64,000 nt of DNA from Lunularia cruciata (GCA_948567375.1 OX419761.1:43500243-43564242); one strand, 5' to 3'. Positions 27,041 through 39,436 are shown, counted from the stretch's first letter. The notes: generated from the sequence alone by a model not told the origin. Translations and numbers: made by a program.

Positions 27041-27584
27041 TACGGAGACTAATGAAAAAATGTTGGCCTAAAAAATTTTACATAAAGAAACCGAGTCTGC
27101 CGACATTAATGGTTAACGTTACATTGTACCGTAAAATCTGTGGAGAGTGTATTCCGAGAACCAGCGGCACGCATGATGCAATTGATGTCATCCCGAATGA
27201 CAGTCAAGCTGGCCTTGTCCTGCTCTTTGTGCTTTCTCGCTGCTAACAAATGCGTAATGACGAGGTAAGACCGCCACGTTACAAAAGCTAATCAATCATC
27301 TCTAGAATTTCTAGAGTTGGACATTCACATCCCCCCTGGACAGACACTTGAAGCTAGAGTTTCTCTCTCGACATGAATAATTCTTGCACAAATTGAGAAG
27401 GGATGTAAAAGAATTGCAATGAAAATCGAAGAATTAAATGGCAAGTTCAATCGCACCACACCACACGGAACATGAGACGAATGATGGGGATCTCTATAGA
27501 TTTACTATTCCTTCTGATAGTCTTTGGCTAGATATATATATAGAGATTCAACTATATATTGAGATCAACCTATATCGGGATGGG
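27041..27584. other. Junction between left arm and copia B
   Basis: About 540 bp between the arm break and the LTR of element B. No gene is recognised. One short plus-strand frame (27,438-27,707) crosses into the LTR and is not supported as a gene. Confidence 0.4.
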
Positions 27585-27876
27585 AAAACATATTGGGAAA
27601 GAAAAAGAGAAAAGAGAGAAAATTCACTCACACACATCATCAATAGATGCACAAGAATTAATGTGATTCAGAGTCACTCCTACATCCATTGCAACACAGA
27701 TTTATGATTTTTACTTCTCTGGATACAAATTATAGAGATCATTCTGAAGCTCTGCCCCAACCAACTCTTTGCCGGTCCGATCTGTTCCTGTGTTTATCTT
27801 GATCCGCCCTTCTCCTGATTATCTCCTACTTGATCAAAAATTCAGACCTCATGCAAAATCAAAGTTACCAAAGTCA
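27585..27876 (-). repeat. 3' LTR of copia B
   Basis: It matches the right LTR in order: CACTCACACACATCA, CACAAGAATTAATGT, CTCCTACATCCA, GAGATCATT, TTCTCCTGATTATCTCCT and ATCAAAGTTACCA. On the minus strand the likely start is TGGTAACTTTGAT. The exact left boundary is uncertain. Confidence 0.65.
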
Positions 27877-27987
27877 AACGTCTCTCACTTGGAGATTGAT
27901 ACTTCTTGACTATACATCTTTTAAGAAAAAAGAAATAAACTTCATGTGCTTGATATATATACTCTATGCAGCCTTACTATCTCATTA

Positions 27988-28689
27988 TCATTGGAGGCCA
28001 ATTGATGTTATATGCAGCTTTAACTTCTCAAAAGTGACCATCTTTGTCAGCATATCAGCTGAGTTCTTGGCACATTGAATCTTTTCAAATGATAAATTTC
28101 CATGTTCAAATAACTCCCTTATGAAATGATATCTCAATTGTATGTATTTTGTTCCAGCATGGAACATTGGATTCTTTGCTAAGTTAATGGCACTTTGACT
28201 ATCTGAGAATAAAACACTACAGTTTTGCTCTCTGCCAAGCTCCATTAGAAGTTTTGGTAACCAAATCATCTCCTTGCTAGCTTATGTACTTGCAATATAT
28301 TCTACCTTGGTTGTGGACAAAGCAACAACCTTTTGCAACGGTGAAAACCAACTCACTTCTGTCCCACCTATAGTATAAACATACCATGTGGTGCTTCTTT
28401 TGGTATCTATATCACCTCCCTGATCTACATCCACAAAACCTTGTAGAATTATGGTTGCATCTGTTGTAACAAAAACCTATATCTTTGGTATCTTTCAGAT
28501 ATCTCAAAATCCAATTGAAAATCTCCCAATGTTGTCTTCCTGTATTGGCCATGTACTTGCTCACAACTCACACTACATGTGCAATATTTGGTCTAGTACA
28601 TGTCATTGCATACATTAGGCTGCCTATAGCTGAAGCATACGGTACCTTTGACATATCTTTCAACTCTTCATCATCCTTGGGCAACTTTT

Positions 28690-28690
<1 letters not shown>
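27988..28690 (-). pseudogene. Copia B RNase H region
   Basis: The last open piece (28,269-27,988) has LFSDSQSAINLAKNPMFHAG, IQLRYHFIREL and NSADMLTKMV. These are the standard copia RNase H C-terminal motifs, ending at the family's usual place next to the 3' LTR. Upstream the frame is broken, with TKYCTCS and DFEISERYQ-like shadows of the connection region. Confidence 0.85.
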
Positions 28691-29530
<840 letters not shown>

Positions 29531-29601
29531 TTCTTACCTTATGGTAGTAAGCTAAGCTTCCAAGTTTGATTCTTATCCAAAAACATCATCTTGTCCTTCA
29601 T

Positions 29602-30010
29602 GGCAAGCTCCCACTTCATCAAGTCTTCATTTTGCATGGATTCTTCATAACATTCAGGTTCACCTCCATCTATCAACAACAAGTAATGTAGAGAGAAGTA
29701 ATATCTCACTAGTAGTCTTGTGATTCTTATAGATCTCCTCAACTGCAGTGCACATGGTTTAGGTTGTGGCATAGTAGTTTCTGAGCTTTTGAGTTTTTGA
29801 GCTTTCAAGGCAAGCTCCCACTTCATTGAGTCTTCACTTTGCATGGATTCTTCATAACATTCAAGTTCACCTCCATCTATCAACAACAAGTAATGTAGAG
29901 AGATGTAATATCTCATTAGTAGTCTTGTGTTTCTTATAGATATCCTCAAGTGCGGTGCACATGGTTGAGGTTGTGGCAAAGTAGTTTTTGAGCTTTCAAG
30001 GTTTCTCTAA
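29602..30010 (-). repeat. 207-bp in-frame tandem duplication in copia B linker
   Basis: Two copies (29,602-29,808 and 29,809 to about 30,010) each encode ECYEESMQ, MKWELA and SLHYLLLIDGGE. The period is 69 codons, so the frame is kept. It duplicates the integrase-RT linker of element B. Confidence 0.85.
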
Positions 30011-30177
30011 ACCCGTATGTTAACATTATCTTTTGTTATCTCCTACAACTCAACTTGATTTTTTGCTTTGCTTTGCTCATCTACACTATCAAAGTCTAGA
30101 GTGTTTCTATCCTTGTAAAGAAGACACTCATTGAATATTACATCTTTGCTTTTGATGATTTTCTTGCTCTATACATC

Positions 30178-30711
30178 CTAAAACTTGTACCCAAAGTCAT
30201 TTGCACTATATCCAATAAAGGAACACTTCTTGGACTTTGCATTTAACTTATCCCTTTTCTTTACATTGACATGCACATAAAAGACACCCCCAAAGAATCT
30301 CAAGTGCAACAAACTCATAGGTTTTCCTATCCACTCCTCTTTTGGCAGCTTATGGTCTAAGGGGACTAATGGACCATTGTTGATCAAGTATGCTACATTG
30401 TTGATTTCTTCAACCCAAAACACCTTGGGTAGACCAGCATGGATCCTCATGCTATTAGCTCTTTCATTCAAAGTTTGATTCATGCACTCAGCCACTCCAT
30501 TCTGCTATTGTGTGCTCAGTAAGGTCTTCTCCATTCTGATTCCATGTACTACATAAAATTCCTTGAACTCACTATTTTTATACTCACCACCATTGTCAAA
30601 TCTTAGTCTCTTTAGCTTTGCACCAAACTCATTTTTGACCAAGCTTTTCCACTTCTTAAAAGTGGAAAATACCTCTAATTTGTGCTTCAAGTAACATACC
30701 CAAACCTTCAT
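30178..30711 (-). pseudogene. Copia B integrase
   Basis: It encodes VFSTFKKWKSLVKNEF, LRFDNGGEYKNSEF (second catalytic Asp kept) and, after a frame break at about 30,500, AECMNQTLNERANSM (Glu kept). GLPKVFWVEEINNVAYLIN, KKCSFIGYSANDFGY and other C-terminal copia integrase motifs follow. The first Asp region (about 30,730) lies in a broken frame. Confidence 0.88.
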
Positions 30712-30847
30712 GGTTGAGTCATCTATGAAGGTGACATAATACTATGAACCCCCAAGAGATACAACTAGAGAAGGACCCCACACATCTATGAGGACAAGCT
30801 TTACCTTCCCTGTTCCAGGTGGTCTTCCACCCTTCAAGAAAATTTTT

Positions 30848-31605
30848 CTACTTCTCGAATATGCAATCTTCACAAAAACCTACATCAATTGTTTTCAAAT
30901 CTGGTAGCTTGTCCTTCTTTATGCCTTTTTCACTCATATGCTTGAGCTTGCAATGCCAAAGATTACCATTTGATAATGTTTTGGCAATTGCCATTGTGGT
31001 CTTGGTGTTGTTGGTCATGTAAAGAGTCCCCAGCTTGTTCCCCTTGCAACCACCATAATGCCTTTGGTGACTTTCCATGAACCACCTACAAAGGTTGTGA
31101 CATACCCTTCACTATCAAGTTGCACAATTGAGATTAGATTCCTCTTCAAGCCTGGAACATGCCTAACATTCTTTAGTTTCCACACAGACTGATCAAGCAT
31201 TTTAATATAAATATCATATTTCCCCATAATATCCAAAGGCTCATCATCTACAAGATAAACTTTTCCAAAATCACCATTGATGTAATACAACATACACTCT
31301 TTTAGTGAGGTAGAGTGAAAGGAAGCTCTTGAATCAAGAATCCATAACTCCATAGGACTGTATGCACTAAGGATCAAAACATCATTGACTTCCTCTGCCG
31401 CTGCATCCTCTGAGTCCTCATTCTTCCCCTTGCTTGGATTCTTCTTTATGAGCCAATAGTTCTTTCTTGTGTGCCCCTTCTTACCACAATGCCAACATCC
31501 ATCACCTTCTGACCTAGACTTGCTTCTCCTCTTGGACTTGGATCTACTTTGATTGTCACTATGATGCATAGTTCTTCCTCTGTTTTCAAGAGTATTCAGG
31601 GCCAA
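30848..31605 (-). pseudogene. Copia B zinc knuckle, protease and GAG-pre-integrase
   Basis: The open piece 31,605-31,015 has an Arg/Ser-Lys-rich stretch, the zinc knuckle CWHCGKKGHTRKN with the final Cys replaced by Tyr, and the protease motif WILDSRASFH, where WILDSGASxH is usual. VPGLKRNLISIVQLDSEGY follows. In the next frame (31,078-30,848) come LWHCKLKHMSEKGIK and FCEDCIF, the HHCC zinc-binding domain before integrase. Confidence 0.88.
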
Positions 31606-31880
31606 TCCAGAGGTTGTGCTCCACCTCTCCTTCTAATATCTGTCATGCAGTATCAAATTTCAAATCTCCTCAAACCTCAATCTGTTTGAGACACAAGAAC
31701 TGCTTACTACTGTCAGTTGCAGTAGTAAGAATTGCATTGCAACTTTCAGGTAAAGAGGATATGAGAATTAAAGCATGCACTTCATCCTCAAAACTGATTT
31801 ACACTAAACTTAATTGACTTGTTATCAAGTTGAACTCATGATCTGTGATAGAGTGACCTCAGCCCTACGTAAGAAGGAAA

Positions 31881-32430
31881 ACATATCAGAAGGAAAAAAA
31901 TCTTGTGAGAGAAAGGAGAAAAGAGAAAATTTACTCACACACATCAATAGGCACACAAGAATTAATGTACCACGTTAATTCTTGTGTGCCTATTGATGTG
32001 TGTGAGTAAATTTTCTCTTTTCTCTTTACATGAGTCAGTAGTACAGGGTCACTTGCTCCTACATCCACCACAACACAGATTCAGGATTTTGACTCGCTCT
32101 CAATATAGATTATAGAGATCATTTGGAAGCTTTGCCCTAGGATTTTTACTCCCTCTCAATAAAGAGATCATCAGGAAGCTCCGCCCCGACCAACTCTTTC
32201 TCGATCTGATCTCATCGTATGTTTACCTTGATCCACCTTCTCCTGATTATCTCCTGCTAGTCTGATCAAAAATCAGACCTCACCTAACCAGCCTCATGTG
32301 AATCAAAGTTACCAAAAAAAGATAGTGTGTTTACCTTGATCCACCCTTCTCGTGATTATCTCTTGCTAGTCTGATCAAAAATCAGACCTCACCTAACCGG
32401 CCTCATGTGAATCAAAGTTACCAAAAAAAG
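31881..32430 (-). repeat. 5' LTR of copia B, enlarged by internal duplications
   Basis: It matches the 27.6-27.9 kb LTR but holds three extra pieces: a 50-bp inverted copy (31,975-32,024), a short repeat of the CTCTCAAT...GAGATCAT segment near 32,145-32,185, and a roughly 108-bp tandem duplication (32,221-32,321 and 32,329-32,430). No clear primer-binding site was found beside it. Confidence 0.65.
31916..32024. repeat. Perfect 50-bp inverted repeat with 9-base loop
   Basis: The arm 31,916-31,965 (containing CTCACACACATCAATAGG) is the exact reverse complement of 31,975-32,024. The loop is TGTACCACG. The other LTR of element B has only the first arm. Confidence 0.95.
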
Positions 32431-34650
32431 TTCCACTGAATTTTGTTTACATACGCACCTCTATTCAACGTGCGAATAACCTCACTCTGCAAGCAGCATG
32501 GTTTTCCTCTATAGTTACACACTGAAGTGTAACGAGAAGAAGCACACTTCGAAGTATCACCCTAGACATCTTGGATAGTCAAATATGAGTCTCGACCCTA
32601 GACAAGAAATCTAGTGGAAGTATCACCCCGTCATCTTGGATTGTCAAAATTGAAAATTGTCACTAGACAAGAAATCTAGTGAATTATTTGCGCCGCAGAT
32701 TTCAGCATCACAAATGGAATATCTTGGAGGGATCTGGCTCCATATCCTAACAAAAAATTGAATGACGAGTAGAACTCACCCCATCGAGTCCATGGACAAG
32801 TTCAAATTCAGACATATATTTAATTAATACTAGTAATTAAAGTTTACGTTGTGACCTCGAGAATCCGGCGGCTATGGGCAAAGCCCAAAAGAAAATGAAA
32901 CACTTCTCAGTCACATCCCGTACCCATTCCCGTCAAATCCCGCAAAAGTATTAATGGGATATTTAAGGTGTCTAGTAATCCAATATTTGAAGGGAACCCG
33001 TCGGGAGAACACTCTTCATTGGTCAGGAGATATATTTATAAATATTATATAAATAGGATTTATAAATAATCAATTAATATTTAAAAAAATTAGCTATGAA
33101 TATGATATATATCATTTGTTTTCATAATGGGAGCTAGAGACACTGCAAAGTTTTTCTCACGTTGAAATAGAATACGATATATGCATATGAAAAATGGAAA
33201 AGTTTAGAAATCCACAATAAATATATGAAGGTTCAATGCCCATGCTATTCCTAAGTTCAACTTGAGAAAAGAATCTAGAAAAGAAATTTAGTTCTCAAAA
33301 ATAAAGATAAAATAGTAATTTTTTTGATAAAAAGGTGTTTCCCGACCAAAGAGGGCTATCTCCCAGCTCCTTGTATGAAACCCCCAAGGTATTCATCTTC
33401 GGAATATGCGGAATTTTTCATGGAACTAAAATTTGAAAACAAAACACTATTGTATATTGACTTGCGTACTGTATACTAATGTTCTCTAATCGTTCTCTCT
33501 TTCTCTCTATCGTCGCCGCGCGTCCCTTGCCTGCAACCCTCTGTCTGCCCGATTTTACGTTATTCAATGCCAAATTTGTGTGTGTTGTATTTTAGTATAT
33601 TTGTCCAATTTGACAATTTCATCAGGTGAAAAATTTTGCTCAGGAGAAGATCGAATCGGCTGGATTGAAGACAAAAGTAATGTGTGCATGCAGACGATAG
33701 ATTAAACGTCGTGTGCAGACAATCTGATCCATCAGCATTAGAATAGACAGACAGGAATGACCTCAGCTAACTTAAGAGACGGAAAGATCGCAGTGCTCTG
33801 GCCCTTCGGTTTGAATGTACTGTAGAGATCATGAATCCCAACTTGAGCACCATGAAATTCCTCAAGTTTAGAAAGAAAGGGGGGATCGCGTAGGGAAACA
33901 AAGATAGAAAGACTCTTCAAGTCGTACAAGGATACAACACAAGGGGGTAAAATGGAGGTAAGCTCTAATACTGTCGGTAAAGAAATTTGTCCTACCGGAC
34001 ATAAGCGATCCTAGCTATAGAAATTAAGAAATCTGTACTAAAGGACTTAAGAGATCCAAGAGATGCCTATCGAAAAACCTGCACTACACCACCCAAGAGT
34101 GAGGTATGCAAATCAGCACCTGCAATATTGTAATATGCAAATCGTGTGGTACACATATACTGCGTGACAAGGAATCTATCTTCAAACACCGCAGAGGTTC
34201 GAGCTATACAAATCGAATTGATTGATCTTATCCGTATGCATACCCCATTCTCCGCACGATACTACGCACACTTGGCACGAACTAGCAAGAATCTTGGAGA
34301 CCAATCGAAATCAGAAGAGTGAAGTCTTTGTTTGCTGACCGTTCTGACGAATGGCTTCACCGACCTCTGCAAGACACGTAACGAGAACGGCTGGTAACTA
34401 GTACGCGTGTCTTACTGTTAATCCTTGAGCATTAAAATCTTAGCGCTTTCCTGTAAAAGTCTCAGCTCGTTTTATTCATGGTCACGATGCTTATAGGTCC
34501 ACTCAATGGCTTCATTCACATTATAAACGTTGAGCGAGCTCGAAAACGTTGAGTAATATATACAACGTTGTGCTTTATCCCGTCTAGTTAGAGCAGGGGA
34601 GTTGGAAAGTACGAAGTGGGGATTCCAGCCATTGATACAGACGATGGGAT
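32431..34650. other. Intergenic DNA upstream of the terpene synthase
   Basis: No LTR or domain is recognised. The segment at about 33,870-33,960 resembles 7,205-7,280. A pyrimidine- and GC-rich stretch near 33,490-33,550 could be promoter-like. Nothing else could be assigned. Confidence 0.45.
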
Positions 34651-34652
34651 TG

Positions 34653-34662
34653 CTATATATAC
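34653..34662 (+). promoter_or_regulatory. Candidate TATA box of the terpene synthase gene
   Basis: CTATATATAC lies about 180 bp before the terpene synthase ATG, giving a leader of about 150 bases if used. This is a motif-based inference. Confidence 0.4.
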
Positions 34663-34837
34663 TGTAGCTCACTAGACGGTCGAAGAGGGTATCAAGTTCA
34701 AACACCGGCAGTGGTTCTACACTGTGTGGACGACAAAATATGCACAACTCCTAGTGTCGCGGTTCCAGATTTTCTCTAGCATTCTTCACCCCTTCTGATA
34801 CTTGTTCAGACCATTGTACATCTAGACCGCCAAAGAA

Positions 34838-35941
34838 ATGAGGACGATTCAGACACCAATTCTTGTGGACATGGGAGATGGCCAATTCATCTCCAAAGAT
34901 ACATTCGTGGACAGAATGCGCGACGCATATGTGGGTTTCCTTGAATCTCCTGATAAGATTTACTGTAATTCTAAATACCTGAATCATCTCGATCTGGTAG
35001 ACGAGCTCTATGCTGCCCTCTGCAAGATCAGCAAAACTTCTTCGAGTTTTCTCCCAGCGGATGTGGTCAAAGCATGCTGTGCTTATCCTCATTTGGTTAC
35101 CAGATATCGTTCCTTCGAAGACAAACTGAAAATTGCTCATGGTGTTGTTCTGATGGTTGCGATTGACGACAGAACAAGCCATAATCTGGGAGAAGCAGGA
35201 TCCTTCTTGATGGACGTGGAATTGTTTCACATCAGGTGTTGTCATCCAGAGATTTACATGAAGCTGTATCCGAAGCGAGGTCCTCTGCATCCTGTGTTGG
35301 AAGAGATGATTGATTACCTCAAGACAGACTTGAATCCCTTCTTCCCCGAGCAACCTCGCCACCACAGTATGCTCGTCACGAATATTCTCAACTACTTGGA
35401 GGTCAGTCTGTTAGAATGCAACTACAATGGAAAAGTCGGCCTTCAGGTGATACCGCAAATGCAACGGTTTCCAGATTTCATACGTGCAAAGTCTGGTATA
35501 TCCGAGTTATTCATATTGTACTTGATCGCCGCGCCAGAGCTAGTTCCTGAGAAATATTCATCAGAGGATAAAACGAGGGACTACGAGTTCTTCTACGGCA
35601 GCATCTATCCGATGATTGCTGAGCTCATCTATTTCTCAAACACTATCAATGATTGCCTGTCCTTCTACAAAGAGATTCAGGACGGAGAGATGGTGAACCC
35701 GATTTCTAACTATGCCAAGATCAAACAGATTACTCCCTTTGAGGCACTTCGGCAGAAGTTAGATTCTACATTGACTACTGTAAAAAGTGTGATGAAGATA
35801 CTTGAAAGCAGTGGCTCCTCAAAGGTGAAGAACGTAGTTAGTCAGTATTTCCAGGGATTCATTGCCTGGCATCTAACGTGGAACTCACGATATCGTTTGA
35901 AAGAGGTGTTGGGCGAGTGGCATGATGGTGAATACTTGTAG
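34838..35941 (+). CDS. Trichodiene-synthase-like (microbial-type) terpene synthase
   Basis: A single uninterrupted 367-residue frame, close to the length of fungal trichodiene synthases (about 375-385). These class I enzymes use three Mg ions to ionise farnesyl diphosphate and cyclise it to a sesquiterpene. Motifs are an Asp pair in AIDDRTSH (residues 109-116) at the Asp-rich position, NDCLSFYKE (271-279), which fits the NSE metal-binding consensus exactly, and a C-terminal WHLTWNSRYRLKEV (344-357) equivalent to the Arg-Tyr product-capping motif. There is no N-terminal transit peptide and no plant alpha/beta/gamma domain, so it is not a typical plant TPS. Microbial-type terpene synthases are established in non-seed plants, and fungal-like ones suggest horizontal transfer. 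The substrate and product cannot be told from sequence. The ATG has a purine at -3 and follows a candidate TATA box; the gene has no intron. It lies between inverted peroxidase-pseudogene arms. Confidence 0.87.
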   Translation: MRTIQTPILVDMGDGQFISKDTFVDRMRDAYVGFLESPDKIYCNSKYLNHLDLVDELYAALCKISKTSSSFLPADVVKACCAYPHLVTRYRSFEDKLKIAHGVVLMVAIDDRTSHNLGEAGSFLMDVELFHIRCCHPEIYMKLYPKRGPLHPVLEEMIDYLKTDLNPFFPEQPRHHSMLVTNILNYLEVSLLECNYNGKVGLQVIPQMQRFPDFIRAKSGISELFILYLIAAPELVPEKYSSEDKTRDYEFFYGSIYPMIAELIYFSNTINDCLSFYKEIQDGEMVNPISNYAKIKQITPFEALRQKLDSTLTTVKSVMKILESSGSSKVKNVVSQYFQGFIAWHLTWNSRYRLKEVLGEWHDGEYL

Positions 35942-36050
35942 ATGAATAAGAGTTCTGAGTAGGCCTATCAACTTTAGCATGAATTTTCCTTCTTCTCCGT
36001 AGTCTTCATGTAGATATAAGGAGTTTTAGGTAGCATTCATTTTACCAGGT

Positions 36051-36558
36051 ATCAGTAAAACCTGGTTAATAAGCATCAACCAGGTCTGCGCAATCAGATC
36101 GCAAAAGCGTGTGAAACTCCCTCAGACTGACTGTCATGTGTGCATATAGCAGATGAATATTTGTTGGTATTATCCCGGAAAGTAAATAAAAGAACGACAA
36201 CTATAGATATTTCATGATCAAGAGCACCAATATATCGTGATTTTACTTTTCCAAAATCTGTTGACTAGAATCGCACGTGACAAACGGGAATTGAAGAAAT
36301 TATTATCAGTAAAACCTGGTTAATAAGCATCAACCAGGTCTGCGCAATCAGATCGCAAAAGCGTGTGAAACTCCCTCAGACTGACTGTCATGTGTGCATA
36401 TAGCAGATGAATATTTGTTGGTATTATCCCGGAAAGTAAATAAAAGAACGACAACTATAGATATTTCATGATCAAGAGCACCAATATATCGTGATTTTAC
36501 TTTTCCAAAATCTGTTGACTAGAATCGCAGGTGACAAACGGGAATTGAAGAAATTATT
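36051..36558. repeat. 254-bp unit repeated twice in tandem
   Basis: Copies at 36,051-36,304 and 36,305-36,558 start ATCAGTAAAACCTGG and differ at a single noticed base (CACGTGAC versus CAGGTGAC). The array starts 110 bp after the terpene synthase stop. Its last part overlaps the inner end of the right arm of the inverted duplication. The left arm has no second copy. Confidence 0.95.
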
Positions 36559-37068
36559 GGAGGTTAGATCGAAGGTACAACACCAAGTTTTTATTAGCTC
36601 ATTGAATAATGCAATAAACATCGACGATTTTTTCCTTTAGAGCATGCTCGATAAATTTTTTGTTCTGCAACCTGATATCACTCTCGAACAGTAAATGCAA
36701 TCTGCATGGTGTCACGTTCTGGAGTCCGTACTTGTAACGTCTGGTTCGCCGACGTTAATAATGTCAGTTGCCTTTCATCTCAGATTAACTTTAAAATCTT
36801 CGTGTCTTTCTTCAGCAGACTCCGCAAGAGATTCCACATGTAGACAATCTACCAGAGATCGAGAGACACATAAGTTGGTCAAGGCGCACTCCTATCTCAT
36901 GCTGAAGTAAATGAAAAAGGAAGGAATCCGATGCTTAAGCTTGCTTAAACTCAAAAGCCTATGCAATGCAAATGCAAATCGGAGAGGGCAATTTGAGCGT
37001 CGCCTGGAAGTTTGATTCAAGAAAAAACTACAAGCTGTCAATAACTATGTCACGCCCGCCCATACTGC

Positions 37069-37365
37069 AAGCAAGTAACGTATTAGGGGTGGGCAAGACC
37101 TACCGGTTTTATATAGCTCATGGGGTTCTAACGGGTTGAAGGTTGCTACTTCCTCCCTTAGGGGGAGAGCAAGGTCCACTCTTGTGCTAGTTTACTGAAA
37201 GTACCAAAGTTAACAAAGCAAGCAACGTATTAGTGGTGGGCAATACCTACCGGTTTCATATAGCTCATGGGGTTCTAACGGGTTGGAGGTTGCTACTTAC
37301 TCCCTTAGCGGGATAGCAAGGTCCAATCTTGTGTTAGTTTAGTGAAAGCGCCAAATTAACAAAGG
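37069..37365. repeat. 147-bp unit repeated twice, diverged
   Basis: Units start AAGCAAGTAACGTATTAG (37,069) and AAGCAAGCAACGTATTAG (37,216). Both carry TAGCTCATGGGGTTCTAACG. The left arm has one copy (about 26,320-26,460), so this duplication happened in the right arm only. Confidence 0.85.
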
Positions 37366-37616
37366 ATATTTAATGTTTTGTTTAGAATTTTATGAATATC
37401 ATTGTGGTATTGTGCATAGTAAGTGGATTCAGTATATGGAACTAAATTCCTATTTCTATTTATGTTCTTTAGTGAAAGTGCCTTCTAATGTGGAAGCAAA
37501 CCACTTCGTATTATATGTTCTTGGTTGGATACTTAAGTATGATATTTTCCTGGTTGTATTGGATATAACTTTTGAATACGCATTTATTATTAGTTTAAAA
37601 ACTCTAACCCCATCCA

Positions 37617-37943
37617 TCAATCTTCAATTTGCAATGTGATACCTCGTCTTTTAGTCAAGTCTAAACGAATTGCACCAAACGCCTTTCGATTAAGAATGTT
37701 CCATTCGGCATCATCCGCTACTGGATCAACTTCTACGTTTTCTGATTTCACGGCTTCAAGTGGAGCATATAGATCTTTACGGTACATCTTTAAGTATTTT
37801 ATCTGAAGTTTCCGACATCCCAAACCTTGTTCATTGAATTTCTCAACTCGGATTTTATCTTTTACCCTTCTTATATGCCTTTGAATCTACAAACATTATT
37901 TATTTTCAGAAAGAATATATGTTTCAACATCGCTTTGATACCA
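37617..37943 (-). pseudogene. Copia gag fragment and primer-binding site (right arm)
   Basis: An open 68-codon piece has YLKMYRKDLYAPLEAV, ADDAEWNILNRKAFGAIRL and TKRRGITLQIED, the UBN2 gag core. TGGTATCAAAGC reads on the minus strand at 37,932-37,943, two bases from an LTR end at 37,946. This copy keeps the gag frame better than the left-arm copy. The LTR runs to the right, with its outer end undefined. Confidence 0.8.
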
Positions 37944-38485
37944 ATTGTCATGAATCAAATGTTAATCCAATCACGAAAACAAACAGTGAATGGACACAAG
38001 ATTTATTATCGAGAGTCACCCTACCTGGGTTTCATCCACACATAGAGACACTTCTTCGCGAGTTCCACCAAACTCAATAGGATTGTTACCCTCAAAGATT
38101 ACTGAGAACTTTAGAAAATAAACTCTTTTCTCCCACTCAAGAAGAAAGAACTCTCGCATTTCTTCTCTTGACGACACACCCAACCCAGTGTTTGTAACGT
38201 TGAAATCAACATCCCGTTGAAACAAAAGAACACTATTCATAACTAACACTAAATGGCGTCATAGGCTGTGCTAGCCCTAAGCCCGACCACGTTAGTTCCG
38301 TGTCCATTTCAGCAAAAGCTCATGCAAAAGAAATCTAATGCTCAACAGTTCCTGTTATCCGTTAACTTTTCTAAGTCTAGAATGGAATCAAAAGGGCGAC
38401 GTCCCTACTGATAAAGTTGTCTGGTTCGTGAAACTCACATAGTTTGAGGAACCGGATTTGATGCCATATTCCAGTTTCAGCTGTC

Positions 38486-39436
38486 TCAGCTCATGAACGA
38501 ACAATACCTGCGGATCTCTCCGTGAGTCCATGTCAGGAGTCCAAGATTGCCCATCTTCAGCATGGCAGCTGCGAACTCGTCGAAGAAGGTGAACCTGGTT
38601 GCGACCTCACGACCGGATGAGTCGGTGATGGGTGTATTCTCGGATGTGAATACTCCTCTGTCGGCTAGAACTTCCCTGTAGTAGAAGTGATCAAAGTCGT
38701 TGTCCGACGGATCCATCTTCAAACTGTTCACTCTGTTGCCCGTGGGACACTTCTGCTTGAGAGGCTTGACGACCTAACATCGATTATCGGGATTGTTGAG
38801 AACCTAATGGCGATGTAATTGTACAATGGGGAGCAACACCATCGCAGTCAGTGCGACCGATTCGATTGTATGGGACCCTAAGATTAGAAGAAGGTTAGCA
38901 TCAGTCCGCCACACCACAGAAGTAGATGTGAATTATACTTTATAATCTTGAACTTTATCTGATTCCGGGAGTATTATAGGACCAGTTCATTGCGGTAATT
39001 TTCTCGACAGTGTATGAACTGATCTAGACACAACTATACATGAGAGAACGTCATCTCCCTTGACTTGACCCCGAGCGAAGTCAAACGTCAAGCTAGGGAA
39101 ATGGCAGGTTGGTGTCGGCATCAACGGCAAGACAAACAACTTCATCCCTACTGCCTAGCACAGCAGGCGAGCTTGGTCCACCCACCACTGAATACACAAT
39201 ATATGTTACGTTTAGTCACGAATCATCACAATGTCATGCACATCCATAAAGTAAGATCCCACTATTATCTTATTATCTTGTTAGAAACCCAACAGTTGAA
39301 TTGAAGTCTTAGGCGTGTGAGCTAGGCTTGCCCCATCTGTAGTCTCCCTAGCTGCGGGAGCCACAATATCGGCGCATGTACAACGCCCTATGCAAGCAGA
39401 CTGAAGGGCTTCCTTGATCATATCGATATCCGGAAT
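38486..39436 (-). pseudogene. Peroxidase pseudogene, exons 2 (part) to 4
   Basis: Minus strand, right to left: partial exon 2 (39,436 to about 39,340) with PDIDMIKEALQSAC and CADIVAPAARE; exon 3 (about 39,188-39,065) with a VDADTNLPF match and a frameshift; and exon 4 (about 38,878-38,486) with YYREVLADRGVFTSENTP, FFDEFAAAMLKMGNLGLL and a normal C-terminus. The proximal His region is out of frame. Exon 2 is cut at its 5' side by the LTR of copia C, so exon 1 and the distal His are lost. Confidence 0.9.

Larger units (their letters stand above)
36470..38778 (-). repeat. Right arm of the large inverted duplication
   Basis: Reverse complement of 24,858-27,040. Differences include two tandem duplications private to this arm (254 bp and 147 bp units) and many point changes and indels, so the duplication is not very recent. 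Beyond 38,778 this side continues into earlier peroxidase exons that the left arm lacks. Confidence 0.85.

Noticed and set aside
34751-35365. 204-codon minus-strand frame
   Set aside because: It lies antisense within the terpene synthase and has no family resemblance; a shadow frame.
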